From positions 1 through 64,000 of the forward strand of contig NZ_JANHOF010000007.1 of NCBI RefSeq assembly GCF_024498075.1: a stretch of DNA of 64,000 nt, given 5' to 3'. The notes beneath the pieces were generated by a model. It saw only the letters and a program-made list of their open reading frames with translations. It was not told the origin of the DNA and made no database searches. Numbering within the stretch: the stretch's first letter is position 1; each line of letters begins with the position of its first letter. Source of the DNA: Paenibacillus mendelii (GTDB lineage: Bacteria > Bacillota > Bacilli > Paenibacillales > Paenibacillaceae). This document shows positions 36,120-45,627 of the stretch, piece after piece. The position numbers and the translations under genes are program-made.

Positions 36120-37001
36120 ATGAAGACGCGAAATACGAGCGACAGAATCTTACTGGGGATTTTCTATTGCGTCATTACTTTATTTGCATTCATATGTGTA
36201 TTGCCCTTCTGGCTGCTGATCTCCAGTTCAGTTACGGATGAACTATCCCTTATTCAGAACGGGTACAATCTGATTCCAACCAAGCTATCCTTTGAAGCGT
36301 ACAGACTGATCCTCAATACGAGTGTGATCTACAAATCGTACGCGGTGACGTTGACCGTGACGATCGTTGGAACGGTGATCAGCCTGATCGTAACAAGCGG
36401 AATCGCCTATGCGATTTCGGAGAAAAGGTTGAAGTATGCGGGCGCCATTTCCTTCTTTCTCTACTTGACCATTCTGTTCAACGGCGGATTGGTTGCCTAC
36501 TATCTCTTAATCGTGAAGTACCTGCATATGGGGAATACGATATGGGCGCTTATTCTTCCGGGCGTTCTAAGCCCGTATTATGTCTATATGCTGCGGAACT
36601 TCTTTCGCAGCGTACCGGAATCCTTGTCCGAGTCTGCACGGATCGACGGCGCTAACGATATGACGGTGCTGCTGCGAATAATCATTCCCGTGTCACTGCC
36701 CGCGATGTCGACGATAGGGTTGTTCTATGCGATCGGATTCTGGAATGAATGGTTCAGAGCGCTGTTGTTTATCGAGAAGCCCGAGCTGTATCCCTTGCAA
36801 TATATCATTATGTCAATTATTCGCAACGTCGAATTCGCCAGCAGCATGGTCAACGGCAATCAGCAAATCGCCGCTGTCGTGCCCGCGTTCTCGGCGAGGA
36901 TGGCTACTACGGTCATCACCATCGGTCCGATTATTTTCTTATATCCGTTCCTTCAGAGGTATTTCATACGGGGTTTAGTGATGGGTGCTGTAAAGGGCTA
37001 A
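36120..37001 (+). CDS. Sugar ABC transporter permease, YtcP type
   Basis: 293 residues from ATG 36120, directly after AGGAGGTACGGA. An earlier TTG at 36102 overlaps that ribosome site and is rejected. It has six membrane helices and the EAA loop ESARIDGANDMTVLLRIIIP (about 175-194). It lies 19 bp after the first permease. Confidence 0.93.
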   Translation: MKTRNTSDRILLGIFYCVITLFAFICVLPFWLLISSSVTDELSLIQNGYNLIPTKLSFEAYRLILNTSVIYKSYAVTLTVTIVGTVISLIVTSGIAYAISEKRLKYAGAISFFLYLTILFNGGLVAYYLLIVKYLHMGNTIWALILPGVLSPYYVYMLRNFFRSVPESLSESARIDGANDMTVLLRIIIPVSLPAMSTIGLFYAIGFWNEWFRALLFIEKPELYPLQYIIMSIIRNVEFASSMVNGNQQIAAVVPAFSARMATTVITIGPIIFLYPFLQRYFIRGLVMGAVKG

Positions 37002-37057
37002 TGCCGATTGTTGGTTTAGCATAGATGATGGTTAGAAAAAATGGAGGGGTTTCAAGG

Positions 37058-38683
37058 ATGAAGAGCAAAGCGAAGAAAAGTACGGCACTTGTATTAGCCC
37101 TGATCTTGTTGGTAAGTATGCTGGCGGCGTGCTCGCAAAGCAACGAGAAGAACGGCGGCAAGCCGAATGATGCCAACGCTCCGGCGGGAGGCGGGGAAAC
37201 CGAGGCGACGACTCCTGCGCCTGATCCGGTGGAATTGAATTTCATGCTGTGGGGAGACAAGCCGGCGGGAATGGACGAGGTGTTGGCGGAATTCGAGAAG
37301 AGAACCAAAGATACGCTGAACATGAAAATTAACATCTCCTGGACGCCGCTGAGCGACTTCTCCAACAAAGTGAAGCTGAAGCTGTCCTCAGGCGAAGAGA
37401 TCGATGCCGTCTTCGATGCGCCGTGGGCCACGATGATCAACAACATTAATCAGGAACTGTATCAGGAGCTGGATAAATACTTCTTAAACGATAATTACCC
37501 GGGATTGAAGAAGGCGTTCGGGGAGCAATATGTGGGCAATAACAAATTTAACGGCAAGCTGTATGGCATTCCCTTCACGCAAGGCTATAAGGAGGTTTAT
37601 GGGTATTTCATCCGCAAAGATTTAAGAGAGAAGTACGGAATCGGACCGATATCGAACCTTCAAGAGCTCGAGCAATATTTCGATCATGTTCTGAAGAATG
37701 AACAAGGCGTAACTCCGCTGGCCGACGATGGCAACGCCTTAAGGTGGAACTATGGGTTAACGGATGAGAACGATTATTTTTTCGCCAAGTCTAATATATT
37801 TACGACTTCTTTAACAGGCGGCCTGTCCGCGACTTGCCAAATGAGCGAGGACGGAAAGTCTTGCGTAAGCTTGGAGATGCCGGGAGACAAAGAAGCCCCT
37901 TACCCGGGCATTCCTTATAATTTCGTCGAAATCTCGAATCGCTGGAAGAGCAGCGGCTATTTCGAGAAGGATCTGTTGACGCAGCAGAATGCGGCTTCCA
38001 TGTTCGTAGCGGGTAAAGCGGCATCCTTGGCGCATGGCATCAGTCAGTTCTCATCGTTGAACGATCAGCTGGCCAAAGCGGTACCCGGCGCGAAGCTGGA
38101 GTTCTTCCCTTCCAGCGACTCGCAGCGAGCTCAGCAGTCTGGCGCGATGAAGACGGATTTCAAGGCATTTAACTTTATCAGCATACCGGTGACCTCCAAG
38201 AAAGCGGATTCGGTCATGAAGTTCTTTGATTGGATGTTCTCCGACAAGTCCAACCATGATTTATTCGAGCGCGGGATTGAAGGCGTCGATTGGATTGCGG
38301 ACGGGGATGCGCTCTATAAATATCCAGAGAGCGGACCGAGATACATCTTCCCGGGCTACGAAATGACCTGGAATCCGAATATGATCCGGAATCTGGCGGG
38401 AATGGATGAGCAGATCTACAAGATGCTTGATTATAGCATGAACGTAGACAGCTACTACCAGACTCCGCTTGCAGGCTTCACGTTCGATTCGGAGCCTGTT
38501 AAATCAGAAATCGCCAAGGTCACTCCTGTGATGGACCAGATCGGTCAAGTCTACGCTTCGGGCACGATGGAGGATTCGTTCGTGAAGGCGCATGAATTGA
38601 ACAAAAAAGCGGTCAAGCTTGGGCTGGATAAAATCAGGGAAGAGGCATTGAAGCAGATCAACACATATTTGGCTGGCAAGTAA
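37058..38683 (+). CDS. Extracellular sugar-binding lipoprotein
   Basis: 541 residues from ATG 37058 (GGAGGGG upstream). A lipoprotein signal with lipobox LAACS (Cys about 25) is followed by a charged linker and a large type 1 solute-binding fold (ELNFMLWGDKPAGMDEVLAE). It is the LplA-like partner of the two permeases. The locus has no ATPase, so a shared MsmX-type ATPase is implied. The neighbouring beta-mannosidase suggests mannose-containing oligosaccharides as the cargo. Confidence 0.92.
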   Translation: MKSKAKKSTALVLALILLVSMLAACSQSNEKNGGKPNDANAPAGGGETEATTPAPDPVELNFMLWGDKPAGMDEVLAEFEKRTKDTLNMKINISWTPLSDFSNKVKLKLSSGEEIDAVFDAPWATMINNINQELYQELDKYFLNDNYPGLKKAFGEQYVGNNKFNGKLYGIPFTQGYKEVYGYFIRKDLREKYGIGPISNLQELEQYFDHVLKNEQGVTPLADDGNALRWNYGLTDENDYFFAKSNIFTTSLTGGLSATCQMSEDGKSCVSLEMPGDKEAPYPGIPYNFVEISNRWKSSGYFEKDLLTQQNAASMFVAGKAASLAHGISQFSSLNDQLAKAVPGAKLEFFPSSDSQRAQQSGAMKTDFKAFNFISIPVTSKKADSVMKFFDWMFSDKSNHDLFERGIEGVDWIADGDALYKYPESGPRYIFPGYEMTWNPNMIRNLAGMDEQIYKMLDYSMNVDSYYQTPLAGFTFDSEPVKSEIAKVTPVMDQIGQVYASGTMEDSFVKAHELNKKAVKLGLDKIREEALKQINTYLAGK

Positions 38684-38714
38684 CAGGTCATGTAACAAAG
38701 TGGTGTTTCAAGCA

Positions 38715-38750
38715 GGATCGACAAAGGCATCGCCACAGTCGATCCTTTTT
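38715..38750 (+). terminator. Terminator after the ABC genes
   Basis: GGATCGAC pairs with GTCGATCC, followed by TTTTTT. Partial read-through to the GH2 gene 43 bp further on is possible. Confidence 0.75.
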
Positions 38751-38792
38751 TATTACAGGTAGTTAATAGTGTCGAGGAGAGTGTTAGGGAAG

Positions 38793-41036
38793 ATGCCCCA
38801 TTCGCGAATAAGGAAAGAGCTGGACTGGACAGTCGGCTGGAGTCGATCAGCCGAAGAACAGCCAGGCAAGAGGGTGCCGGCGGTCGTTCCTGGTGCCGTG
38901 CAGCTGGATTGGGCCCGGGCAGAAGGCTGGGGAGATTACTGGTATGCCGATCATTGGAAGCAGTATGTCTGGATGGAGGATTGCTTCTGGACGTACTCCG
39001 CTATTCTATCGATGCCGGAAGCAGGGGCCAGGGAACGTCTTTATTTCGTATGCAGTGGGGTGGACTATCGTTTCACCGTCAAGTTGAATGGGATCGTGCT
39101 GTATGAGCAGGAGGGGATGTTCACCCCGTTTGAGATCGATTTAACCGATATTGCTGCAGACGGGGACGAGCTTGCGATTGTCGTATTTCCGGCGCCCAAG
39201 CGGGAGGGGGCGTCTCCAGGGCGCGAGCAAGCCGACCAATCCTGCAAGCCGGCCGTAAGCTACGGCTGGGATTGGCATCCGAGGCTGATCCCTCTTGGAA
39301 TTTGGGACGAGACGTATCTGGATGTGAGAGCTTCTTCCCACATTGAATCCTTCGAAACACAGTATCGTTTGTCTCCGGATTTAGCAGCGGCAGCGATCGA
39401 AGTCGTCGTGGAATTATCCGAATGGCCGGAAGACAACGGCGTTCTTCGGTGGACCTTGACGGATTGGCAAGGCAAGAGCGTGGCAGCCGAAGAAATTTCG
39501 CCGCGGGATCGGATCGTGCGGATTCATTCGGTGCTTAGAGAGCCGCAGCTGTGGTGGCCGGCCGGGCACGGCGAGCCTGTCTTGTACCAGTCTGCCGTAG
39601 AGTGGAATGAAGGCGGCAGCCAACATGACCGGAAGCAGCATGCCATCGGATTTCGCACGGTAAGACTGGTTATGCACCCGGGGGCCTGGGAAGAGCCCTC
39701 ACAGTTTCCCAAGAGCCGCAGCAATCCACCCATTCTGCTCGAAGTAAACGGGCGGGAGATTTTCTGCAAGGGCGCCAACTGGGTGAATCCCGAGATTTTC
39801 CCGGGTACGATTCATGAGCAAACCTACAGTACCTTGTTAGAACTTGCCGGGAATGCGCATATGAATCTGCTGCGCTCCTGGGGAGGAGGAATCGTAAATA
39901 AGGAAGCCTTCTTCCGGCTTTGCGACGAGAGGGGGATCATGGTCTGGCAGGACTTCCCCTTGGCCTGCAATAACTATGCCGGTACAGAAGCGTATTTGAA
40001 GGTGCTGAATCAAGAATCCAGGTCAATTATCCGCCGATTGCGCGCTCATTGCTCCGTCGTGATCTGGTGCGGGGGCAATGAACTGTTCAACGGCTGGTCG
40101 GGAATGACCGATCAATCGTTGGCCTTGCGTCTGTTGAACAAAAATTGTTATGAACTGGATCCGCAGCGGCCCTTTCTAATGACCTCACCATTAATGGGAA
40201 TGGCACATGGCCATTATAAATTCCGGGATGATCAAGGCAATGAGGTCTATCAATGGATGGCTAAGGCCAGCAGCACGGCTTATACGGAGTTCGGGGTGCC
40301 GGGCCCATCCTCCGCCGACTATATTCGGCGGTTCATTCCGAAATCCGAAGTCTACCCGCCGCGACGCGGCACGGCCTGGGAGACGCATCATGCGCTTGGC
40401 TCCTGGCAATCCGAGGATTGGCTGAATCAGGATACAATCGAGCATTATTTCGGGCCCTGCGAATCGCTGGAGCTGCTCGCAGAGCGGGGCCAATGGCTTC
40501 AGGCCGAAGGCTACAAAGTCATCTATGAAGAAGCCAGAAGGCAGAAGCCGAGATGCTCGATGGCGCTGAATTGGTGCTTGAACGAGCCTTGGCCTACGGC
40601 GGCGAATAACAGTCTCATCAACTGGCCGGCGGAGCCGAAGCCGGCCTATGAAGCGGTGAAAGCTTCCTGCCGCCCGATTCTGGCAAGCGCCAGAATCAGT
40701 AAATTCTCCTGGCAGGAAGGAGAGACCTTTGCCCCCGAGCTGTGGATCCTGAGCGATTCATACGGCCATCAACCGGGCGGGGCGATCGAGGCGGTGCTGA
40801 GCTTTGGGCCAGAAGAAGAGGAAACGCCGCTGTTGGAATGGAACTTTCCGCCGCTAGAGCCAGACGGGAATCGCCGCGGTCCGGTCATTCAGTATGAGCT
40901 TCCGCACCGCCTATCAGCGTGCATGACCTTAAAGCTCCGAGTACGGGGCAGGGAGGAGTGGGATTCCACTTATACGCTGCGTTATACGCCTGCCCGATCC
41001 TCCAACGAGGTGAAGGTGAGATTGCTCAATATGTAA
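38793..41036 (+). CDS. Beta-mannosidase, glycoside hydrolase family 2
   Basis: 747 residues from ATG 38793. GTG codons at 38769 and 38781 are in-frame alternatives, and the ribosome sites do not decide clearly. Order: N-terminal sugar-binding jelly roll (about 30-190), Ig-like domain, then a TIM barrel with acid/base Glu in VVIWCGGNELFNG (about 425-437) and nucleophile Glu in TAYTEFGVPGPS (about 492-503). WSWGGGIVNKEAFF-like sequence and WQDFPLACNNY fit mannosidases better than galactosidases. No signal peptide, so it cleaves imported beta-mannosides in the cytosol. Last gene of the glycan locus. Confidence 0.88.
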   Translation: MPHSRIRKELDWTVGWSRSAEEQPGKRVPAVVPGAVQLDWARAEGWGDYWYADHWKQYVWMEDCFWTYSAILSMPEAGARERLYFVCSGVDYRFTVKLNGIVLYEQEGMFTPFEIDLTDIAADGDELAIVVFPAPKREGASPGREQADQSCKPAVSYGWDWHPRLIPLGIWDETYLDVRASSHIESFETQYRLSPDLAAAAIEVVVELSEWPEDNGVLRWTLTDWQGKSVAAEEISPRDRIVRIHSVLREPQLWWPAGHGEPVLYQSAVEWNEGGSQHDRKQHAIGFRTVRLVMHPGAWEEPSQFPKSRSNPPILLEVNGREIFCKGANWVNPEIFPGTIHEQTYSTLLELAGNAHMNLLRSWGGGIVNKEAFFRLCDERGIMVWQDFPLACNNYAGTEAYLKVLNQESRSIIRRLRAHCSVVIWCGGNELFNGWSGMTDQSLALRLLNKNCYELDPQRPFLMTSPLMGMAHGHYKFRDDQGNEVYQWMAKASSTAYTEFGVPGPSSADYIRRFIPKSEVYPPRRGTAWETHHALGSWQSEDWLNQDTIEHYFGPCESLELLAERGQWLQAEGYKVIYEEARRQKPRCSMALNWCLNEPWPTAANNSLINWPAEPKPAYEAVKASCRPILASARISKFSWQEGETFAPELWILSDSYGHQPGGAIEAVLSFGPEEEETPLLEWNFPPLEPDGNRRGPVIQYELPHRLSACMTLKLRVRGREEWDSTYTLRYTPARSSNEVKVRLLNM

Positions 41037-41121
41037 ATGATAGTTTTCACGTCAATAAGTCTGGAACCGCTCGATGGTTCCAGACTTATTGCTAGTTCAG
41101 ACAGGTCAATGAATTTAATCC

Positions 41122-41150
41122 TTGACGGAATGAAAAAAATGCTGTAATTT
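41122..41150 (+). promoter_or_regulatory. Promoter of the MFS gene
   Basis: TTGACG (41122-41127), a 17-bp spacer, and TAATTT (41145-41150), just upstream of the palindrome at 41154-41172. Confidence 0.55.
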
Positions 41151-41153
41151 TAC

Positions 41154-41172
41154 ATTGACTGATTTAGTCAAT
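41154..41172. promoter_or_regulatory. Operator palindrome of the MFS/TetR unit
   Basis: ATTGACT-N5-AGTCAAT is a perfect 7-bp inverted repeat. It overlaps the expected transcription start and ends 18 bp before the MFS ATG. It is the likely binding site of the TetR protein encoded downstream. Confidence 0.65.
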
Positions 41173-41190
41173 CAAAATAATGAGGTGTAA

Positions 41191-42711
41191 ATGATGAAAC
41201 CAAACAACAAAACACTGGTTTTGATTGCGCTGCTGCTGGGACTTATATTCTCAGAGCTGGACCAAACCGTTGTCTCCACAGCTATGCCTACCATTATTAA
41301 GGATCTGCATGGATTGTCGCTGTATGGGTGGGTAGCCGGTGTCTACATGCTCTCTATCACGATGTTCATGCCCATTATCGGCAAGCTGGCTGATCTTTAT
41401 GGTCGTAGGAAGGTGTATCTAAGCTGCATGGCGCTGTTCATGGCGGGTTCCATTGTCAGCGGGCTGGCAGATTCTATGGTCATGCTGCTCATTGGCCGCA
41501 GCATTCAGGGGATCGGAGCAGGCGGACTGATGCCGCTGGCGCTCGTCATTATCGGGGATACCTATCCGCTAGAGCAGCGTGCCAGAATCCAAAGCTTATT
41601 CGGTCCCATGATGATCCTTCCGCAGCTTCTCGGACCGACGGTCGGCGGTTATTTTGTAGGTCATCTGAACTGGCACTGGATTTTCCTCATCAATATTCCA
41701 ATCGGACTTGCTTCCGCATTCTTGATGATTAAAGGCCTCCGGGCAGATGGTGTCAAAGAGAAACGAGTTATCGATTGGGCCGGAGCCGTGACCCTTGTAC
41801 TGGCTATGCTCTCTCTGCTGCTGGCCCCCGTTCTGATCGATATCCGAGGATACCAGTGGTCTTCGCCGGTTATCATCGGATTGCTTGTTCTATCACTTTC
41901 ACTCATCGGTGTTTTTATCCGTATTGAATCCCGGGCGAAGGAACCGATTATTCCACTGCATCTGTTTCGCAACCGTACGATTGTTGTGTTATCGCTCCTC
42001 GTGTTCACTACCATGCTGGGAATAATGGGGGGCACAGCGGCATTCCCGTTCTTCGCACAAAATGTGATGGGCTTATCGCCGGCCGCAGCGGGTTACTTGA
42101 CGCTTGCTTTTATGGCCGGTGGTATTCCAGCCAGCATTATGAACGGCTTCCTCATTACGAAGGTCCGCTATCGCAACCTCTTTATCGTTTCATTCTTATT
42201 GCCGATTGTCGGCTTTATCCTTCTGTCACGCATCGGTGTGGAAACGTCCGTGATGTATATTGTCGTGAGCTTCTTCATTCTGGGAGCGGGGATGGGCGCT
42301 CTCTTCGGAGGCGATAACCTGATCGTTCAGGAATCCGTGGATAAAGAGCATAGCGGCATCGCGCTTTCTACGGTGCAGTTGTTTCAGTCGCTCGGTACAA
42401 CGCTTGGTTTCAGCATTTTCGGCAGTTTGCTCGCGAAGCAGATTCATAGCGGCATATCCGATATTGCCCAGCTGCCGCCCGGGTCCGCGAGTCTGATCGA
42501 GACGGGGGGTATTCCGAATTCGTTGGCGTCTGAGCTGGTGCTGCAGGTGAAGCTGGCATTTTCTCATTCGTTTCAGAACATATTCACGATCAGCATTGGG
42601 TTTGCGGTCGCCGCTTTTCTAATCTGCTGGTTTATGAAAAGGGAAGTGCTGACAGCGAAAGATGAGGCTGCCCAGAATCAACAGAAATCTGCTCATCCTG
42701 CTGGCTTGTAG
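41191..42711 (+). CDS. MFS multidrug exporter, DHA2 (14-helix) type
   Basis: 506 residues with about 14 membrane helices, the EmrB/QacA layout. Motif A GKLADLYGRRKVY (about 68-80), motif C-like GPTVGGYFVGHLNWHWIFL (about 148-166), and the N-terminal LDQTVVSTAMPTI are diagnostic. It uses the proton gradient to expel drugs. The TetR gene begins 64 bp after its stop, so a self-regulated exporter-repressor operon is likely. Confidence 0.92.
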   Translation: MMKPNNKTLVLIALLLGLIFSELDQTVVSTAMPTIIKDLHGLSLYGWVAGVYMLSITMFMPIIGKLADLYGRRKVYLSCMALFMAGSIVSGLADSMVMLLIGRSIQGIGAGGLMPLALVIIGDTYPLEQRARIQSLFGPMMILPQLLGPTVGGYFVGHLNWHWIFLINIPIGLASAFLMIKGLRADGVKEKRVIDWAGAVTLVLAMLSLLLAPVLIDIRGYQWSSPVIIGLLVLSLSLIGVFIRIESRAKEPIIPLHLFRNRTIVVLSLLVFTTMLGIMGGTAAFPFFAQNVMGLSPAAAGYLTLAFMAGGIPASIMNGFLITKVRYRNLFIVSFLLPIVGFILLSRIGVETSVMYIVVSFFILGAGMGALFGGDNLIVQESVDKEHSGIALSTVQLFQSLGTTLGFSIFGSLLAKQIHSGISDIAQLPPGSASLIETGGIPNSLASELVLQVKLAFSHSFQNIFTISIGFAVAAFLICWFMKREVLTAKDEAAQNQQKSAHPAGL

Positions 42712-42775
42712 CACGGTCGCCATACCTGATATGATGGTAGGTAGTTCATTTCGGAAGGCGAGGGTAAGGAGCACT

Positions 42776-43369
42776 ATGGCACCATTAAACGAAGAGCAGC
42801 TGGTTCAGATTCGCGATGAACGCAGGGAACAGATTATGGCTGCCGCTCTAAAGGTTTTTTCCAGACGCGGGGTTGTCGGGACGAAAATGAGCATGATCGT
42901 GAAGGAAGCAGGAATCAGTCACGGTCTGGTGTATCATTATTTCAAATCCAAGGAAGAGCTGTTCGTTACGCTTGTTAGATCGGCCATAGATGGTTCCCAG
43001 GATGCCATGTTGGCCATTAAGAATCATCCGGGCTCCGCCTATGACAAAATTAGAATGTTAGCCGAAGATATGCTCGATGAGCAGGGCGCTCCTTATTTCC
43101 AGCTGATTTATCAAGCAAGGACATCCGAAGGGGTGCCCGAAGAAGCGAAACAGCTGATCTACAAGTACTCGATGGGAGACTATATTGAGATATTGGCTCC
43201 TCTGTTTGTGCAAGGTCAGCAGGAGGGGACGATCGCTTCAGGAGAACCAGGAGAAATGGTTGCCAGCTTCCTAACTGTACTTACAGGCGTAATCATGGTA
43301 GCGGCCGTGGAAGACCAACAGTACCATATTCCTGATATCGAGATGCTGCTGAAGCTCATTACTAAATAA
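42776..43369 (+). CDS. TetR-family repressor
   Basis: 197 residues from ATG 42776 (TAAGGAG upstream). The longer frame to 42662 overlaps the MFS gene and has no start signal. The N-terminal helix-turn-helix (about 15-60, AALKVFSRRGVVGTKMSMIV then AGISHGLVYHYFKSKEELF) is the TetR signature, and the rest is an all-helical ligand domain. It probably represses the exporter through the palindrome at 41154-41172. Confidence 0.92.
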   Translation: MAPLNEEQLVQIRDERREQIMAAALKVFSRRGVVGTKMSMIVKEAGISHGLVYHYFKSKEELFVTLVRSAIDGSQDAMLAIKNHPGSAYDKIRMLAEDMLDEQGAPYFQLIYQARTSEGVPEEAKQLIYKYSMGDYIEILAPLFVQGQQEGTIASGEPGEMVASFLTVLTGVIMVAAVEDQQYHIPDIEMLLKLITK

Positions 43370-43378
43370 ACGAATCCC

Positions 43379-43420
43379 AACAACCATTGCCGATTGTATG
43401 ATCGGTAATGGCTGTTTTTG
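43379..43420 (+). terminator. Terminator after the TetR gene
   Basis: AACAACCATTGCCGAT pairs with ATCGGTAATGGCTGTT, loop of 6 nt, followed by TTTT. Confidence 0.85.
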
Positions 43421-43491
43421 CATGTGGTTCTCTCTCGAAAAAGCCCGCGGACTAAATTAGAGGCATGGGTGAAATTTGTCGAATTGTGTCA

Positions 43492-43520
43492 TTGACTATT
43501 ATTTTTAATTCCGATAGAAT
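43492..43520 (+). promoter_or_regulatory. Promoter of the hydantoinase/ABC operon
   Basis: TTGACT (43492-43497), a 17-bp spacer and TAGAAT (43515-43520), 51 bp before the start codon. Confidence 0.75.
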
Positions 43521-43571
43521 TAGTCGTATTAAAAAAACTTATTCTATGGCCGAAGTTGAGAGGTGACCTCA

Positions 43572-45626
43572 TTGAGTAGAAAATATCGTCTGGGAATTGA
43601 CATCGGGGGTACTTTCACAGACTTAACTCTCTTGGATCAAGAGAATGGACGTATCGTTGGTTTGAAAACACCTACCGTTTCGGCTGATCCTGCCCAAGGC
43701 ATCGCGAACGGCTTGGCAATGTTAGGCGAGAAGGGCGTACAGCCTTCAGATATTCATTATTTTGTCCATGGGACAACGATTGGATTGAACACGCTGCTGC
43801 AGCGCAGAGGAGCGAGCATCGCGCTTTTTGTAACCGAGGGGTTCCAAGACCTGCTTTCCTTGCAGCGCCTGCGCCTGCCGGTCCCCTATGATTTCCGTTC
43901 GCGGCTGCCTGAGCCGTTAATCGCCCGTAAGCATGTATTCCCGATCCGGGAACGGATGCTGCAGGATGGAACCGTGCATCAAGCGATCGACACCGCTCAA
44001 TTAGATGAAGTGATTGATGCGGCGGTGGCGGCGAAGGTGGACGGCATCGTCGTGTGCTTGCTTCATAGCTATAAGAATGCTGCTCACGAGGATCAAGTGG
44101 CGGAACGAATCCGTACACGCGCACCGGAGCTCGAAGTGAGTGTGTCCTCCAAGCTCTGGCCGCAGATGAGAGAGTATGAGCGTGCGGTCATGACGGCCGT
44201 GAATTTATATATTCAACCGAATGTGAAACGGTATTTCGAAACCTTGAAGGAGCGGCTTGTTATCGAAGGCATGCCGGCTACCCCATTCATCACCCAGTCG
44301 AACGGCGGGATTATGGATATCGGGACAGCGGCGGAAGCACCGGTACGAACGCTGTTCTCCGGACCTGCGGCTGGTGTCATCGGCGCGGTACGGGTTGCGG
44401 AATCCGCAGGGATCGGCAATGTGATTACCTTCGACGTTGGCGGTACAAGCGCCGATATCTCCATTATCGAAGACGGCAAGCCGACTTTCGTGCAAACGAA
44501 TCATCTGGCTGGTTTCCCTATTATGCTGCCTTCCGTTTCCATCTATTCCGTTGGTGCCGGAGGCGGATCGTTTGCTTGGATCGATAATGGCGGCCTGTTG
44601 AAGGTAGGGCCTGAATCGGTCGGATCTAATCCGGGTCCAGCCTGCTATGGGCGAGGAGATAAAGCGGCCTTGACGGACGCCTTCCTGCTGTGCGGCTACT
44701 TGAATCCGGCGCGGTTCGCCGCGGGCAGCGTGGCGCTGCAGCCGGAATTGTCGGCCCAAGCGATTCAGCCGATCGCGGATTATTTGCACACGGACGCCCA
44801 ATCGGCAGCCGATCAGATGATCCAGGTGGCGATAGCCAATATGTATGCCGAGCTTAGCAGCGTGCTGGAACAGCACGGCATTGACCCGCGCGATTTCAGC
44901 GTGCTTGCGTTCGGCGGAGCGGGACCGGTGACGGCGAACTTCATCGCCGACGAGATCCAGGCACAGAGCGTTCTCGTACCGCCAAGTCCAGGAACGCTGT
45001 GCGCGCTCGGCGCGTTAACCGCTGATTTCGCTTATGATGCCGTACAGTCCAGAAAGAACCTGCTGCTCGATCTGCCTATGGCTTCATTAAACGAGGAATA
45101 TACCAAGCTCGTCGATCATGCCCGTGAATGGCTGGAGCTCCAAGATATTAGCGGGCTTGAAGGACAAAGCTATTATTATTCGATGGATGCCCGCTACAGT
45201 GGACAAGCCTTCGAGATTGAGCTGCCGCTCGATCCGGCTTGGCTGGCGGACTCATCGCATCAACGTATACTGGATTCGTTCCATGAGCTTCATCAACGTC
45301 AATACGGGCACAGCGACACGGAGGCCCTCGTTGAAGTGATGAACCTCCGCGTGCGTGTGGTCGGTCATACCTTGAAGCCGCTGCAAGCACGCGTACCTGA
45401 AGCGCAAGGCGAAGTAACCGCACACGGTGAGCGTGAGATCGTCGTCCGCGGTCAACGTTATCAGGCGCCGATCTACTTGCGTACAGACCTACATGCAGGC
45501 CACCGGGTTGAAGGTCCGGCGGTTGTGGAGCAGGACGATACGACCGTACTTATTCTTGCAGGCTGGCATGGTAAGGTAGATCCTTACGGCAACTTAATAT
45601 TACGACGTACGGAAGAGGTGAAGTAA
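43572..45626 (+). CDS. hyuA: Hydantoinase/oxoprolinase family protein, subunit A
   Basis: 684 residues from a TTG preceded by GAGAGGTGA at 5-bp spacing. A GTG at 43563 overlaps that site. The N-terminal actin-like ATPase fold has GIDIGGTFTDLTLL (about 9-22), a second phosphate loop VITFDVGGTSADIS, and GFPIMLPSVSIYSVGAGGGS. HyuA with HyuB hydrolyses hydantoins, 5-oxoproline or related cyclic amides, with ATP in many members, and acetone carboxylases share the fold. It is the first gene of an eight-gene plus-strand run and starts 1 bp apart from hyuB. Confidence 0.9.
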   Translation: MSRKYRLGIDIGGTFTDLTLLDQENGRIVGLKTPTVSADPAQGIANGLAMLGEKGVQPSDIHYFVHGTTIGLNTLLQRRGASIALFVTEGFQDLLSLQRLRLPVPYDFRSRLPEPLIARKHVFPIRERMLQDGTVHQAIDTAQLDEVIDAAVAAKVDGIVVCLLHSYKNAAHEDQVAERIRTRAPELEVSVSSKLWPQMREYERAVMTAVNLYIQPNVKRYFETLKERLVIEGMPATPFITQSNGGIMDIGTAAEAPVRTLFSGPAAGVIGAVRVAESAGIGNVITFDVGGTSADISIIEDGKPTFVQTNHLAGFPIMLPSVSIYSVGAGGGSFAWIDNGGLLKVGPESVGSNPGPACYGRGDKAALTDAFLLCGYLNPARFAAGSVALQPELSAQAIQPIADYLHTDAQSAADQMIQVAIANMYAELSSVLEQHGIDPRDFSVLAFGGAGPVTANFIADEIQAQSVLVPPSPGTLCALGALTADFAYDAVQSRKNLLLDLPMASLNEEYTKLVDHAREWLELQDISGLEGQSYYYSMDARYSGQAFEIELPLDPAWLADSSHQRILDSFHELHQRQYGHSDTEALVEVMNLRVRVVGHTLKPLQARVPEAQGEVTAHGEREIVVRGQRYQAPIYLRTDLHAGHRVEGPAVVEQDDTTVLILAGWHGKVDPYGNLILRRTEEVK

Positions 45627-45627
45627 G

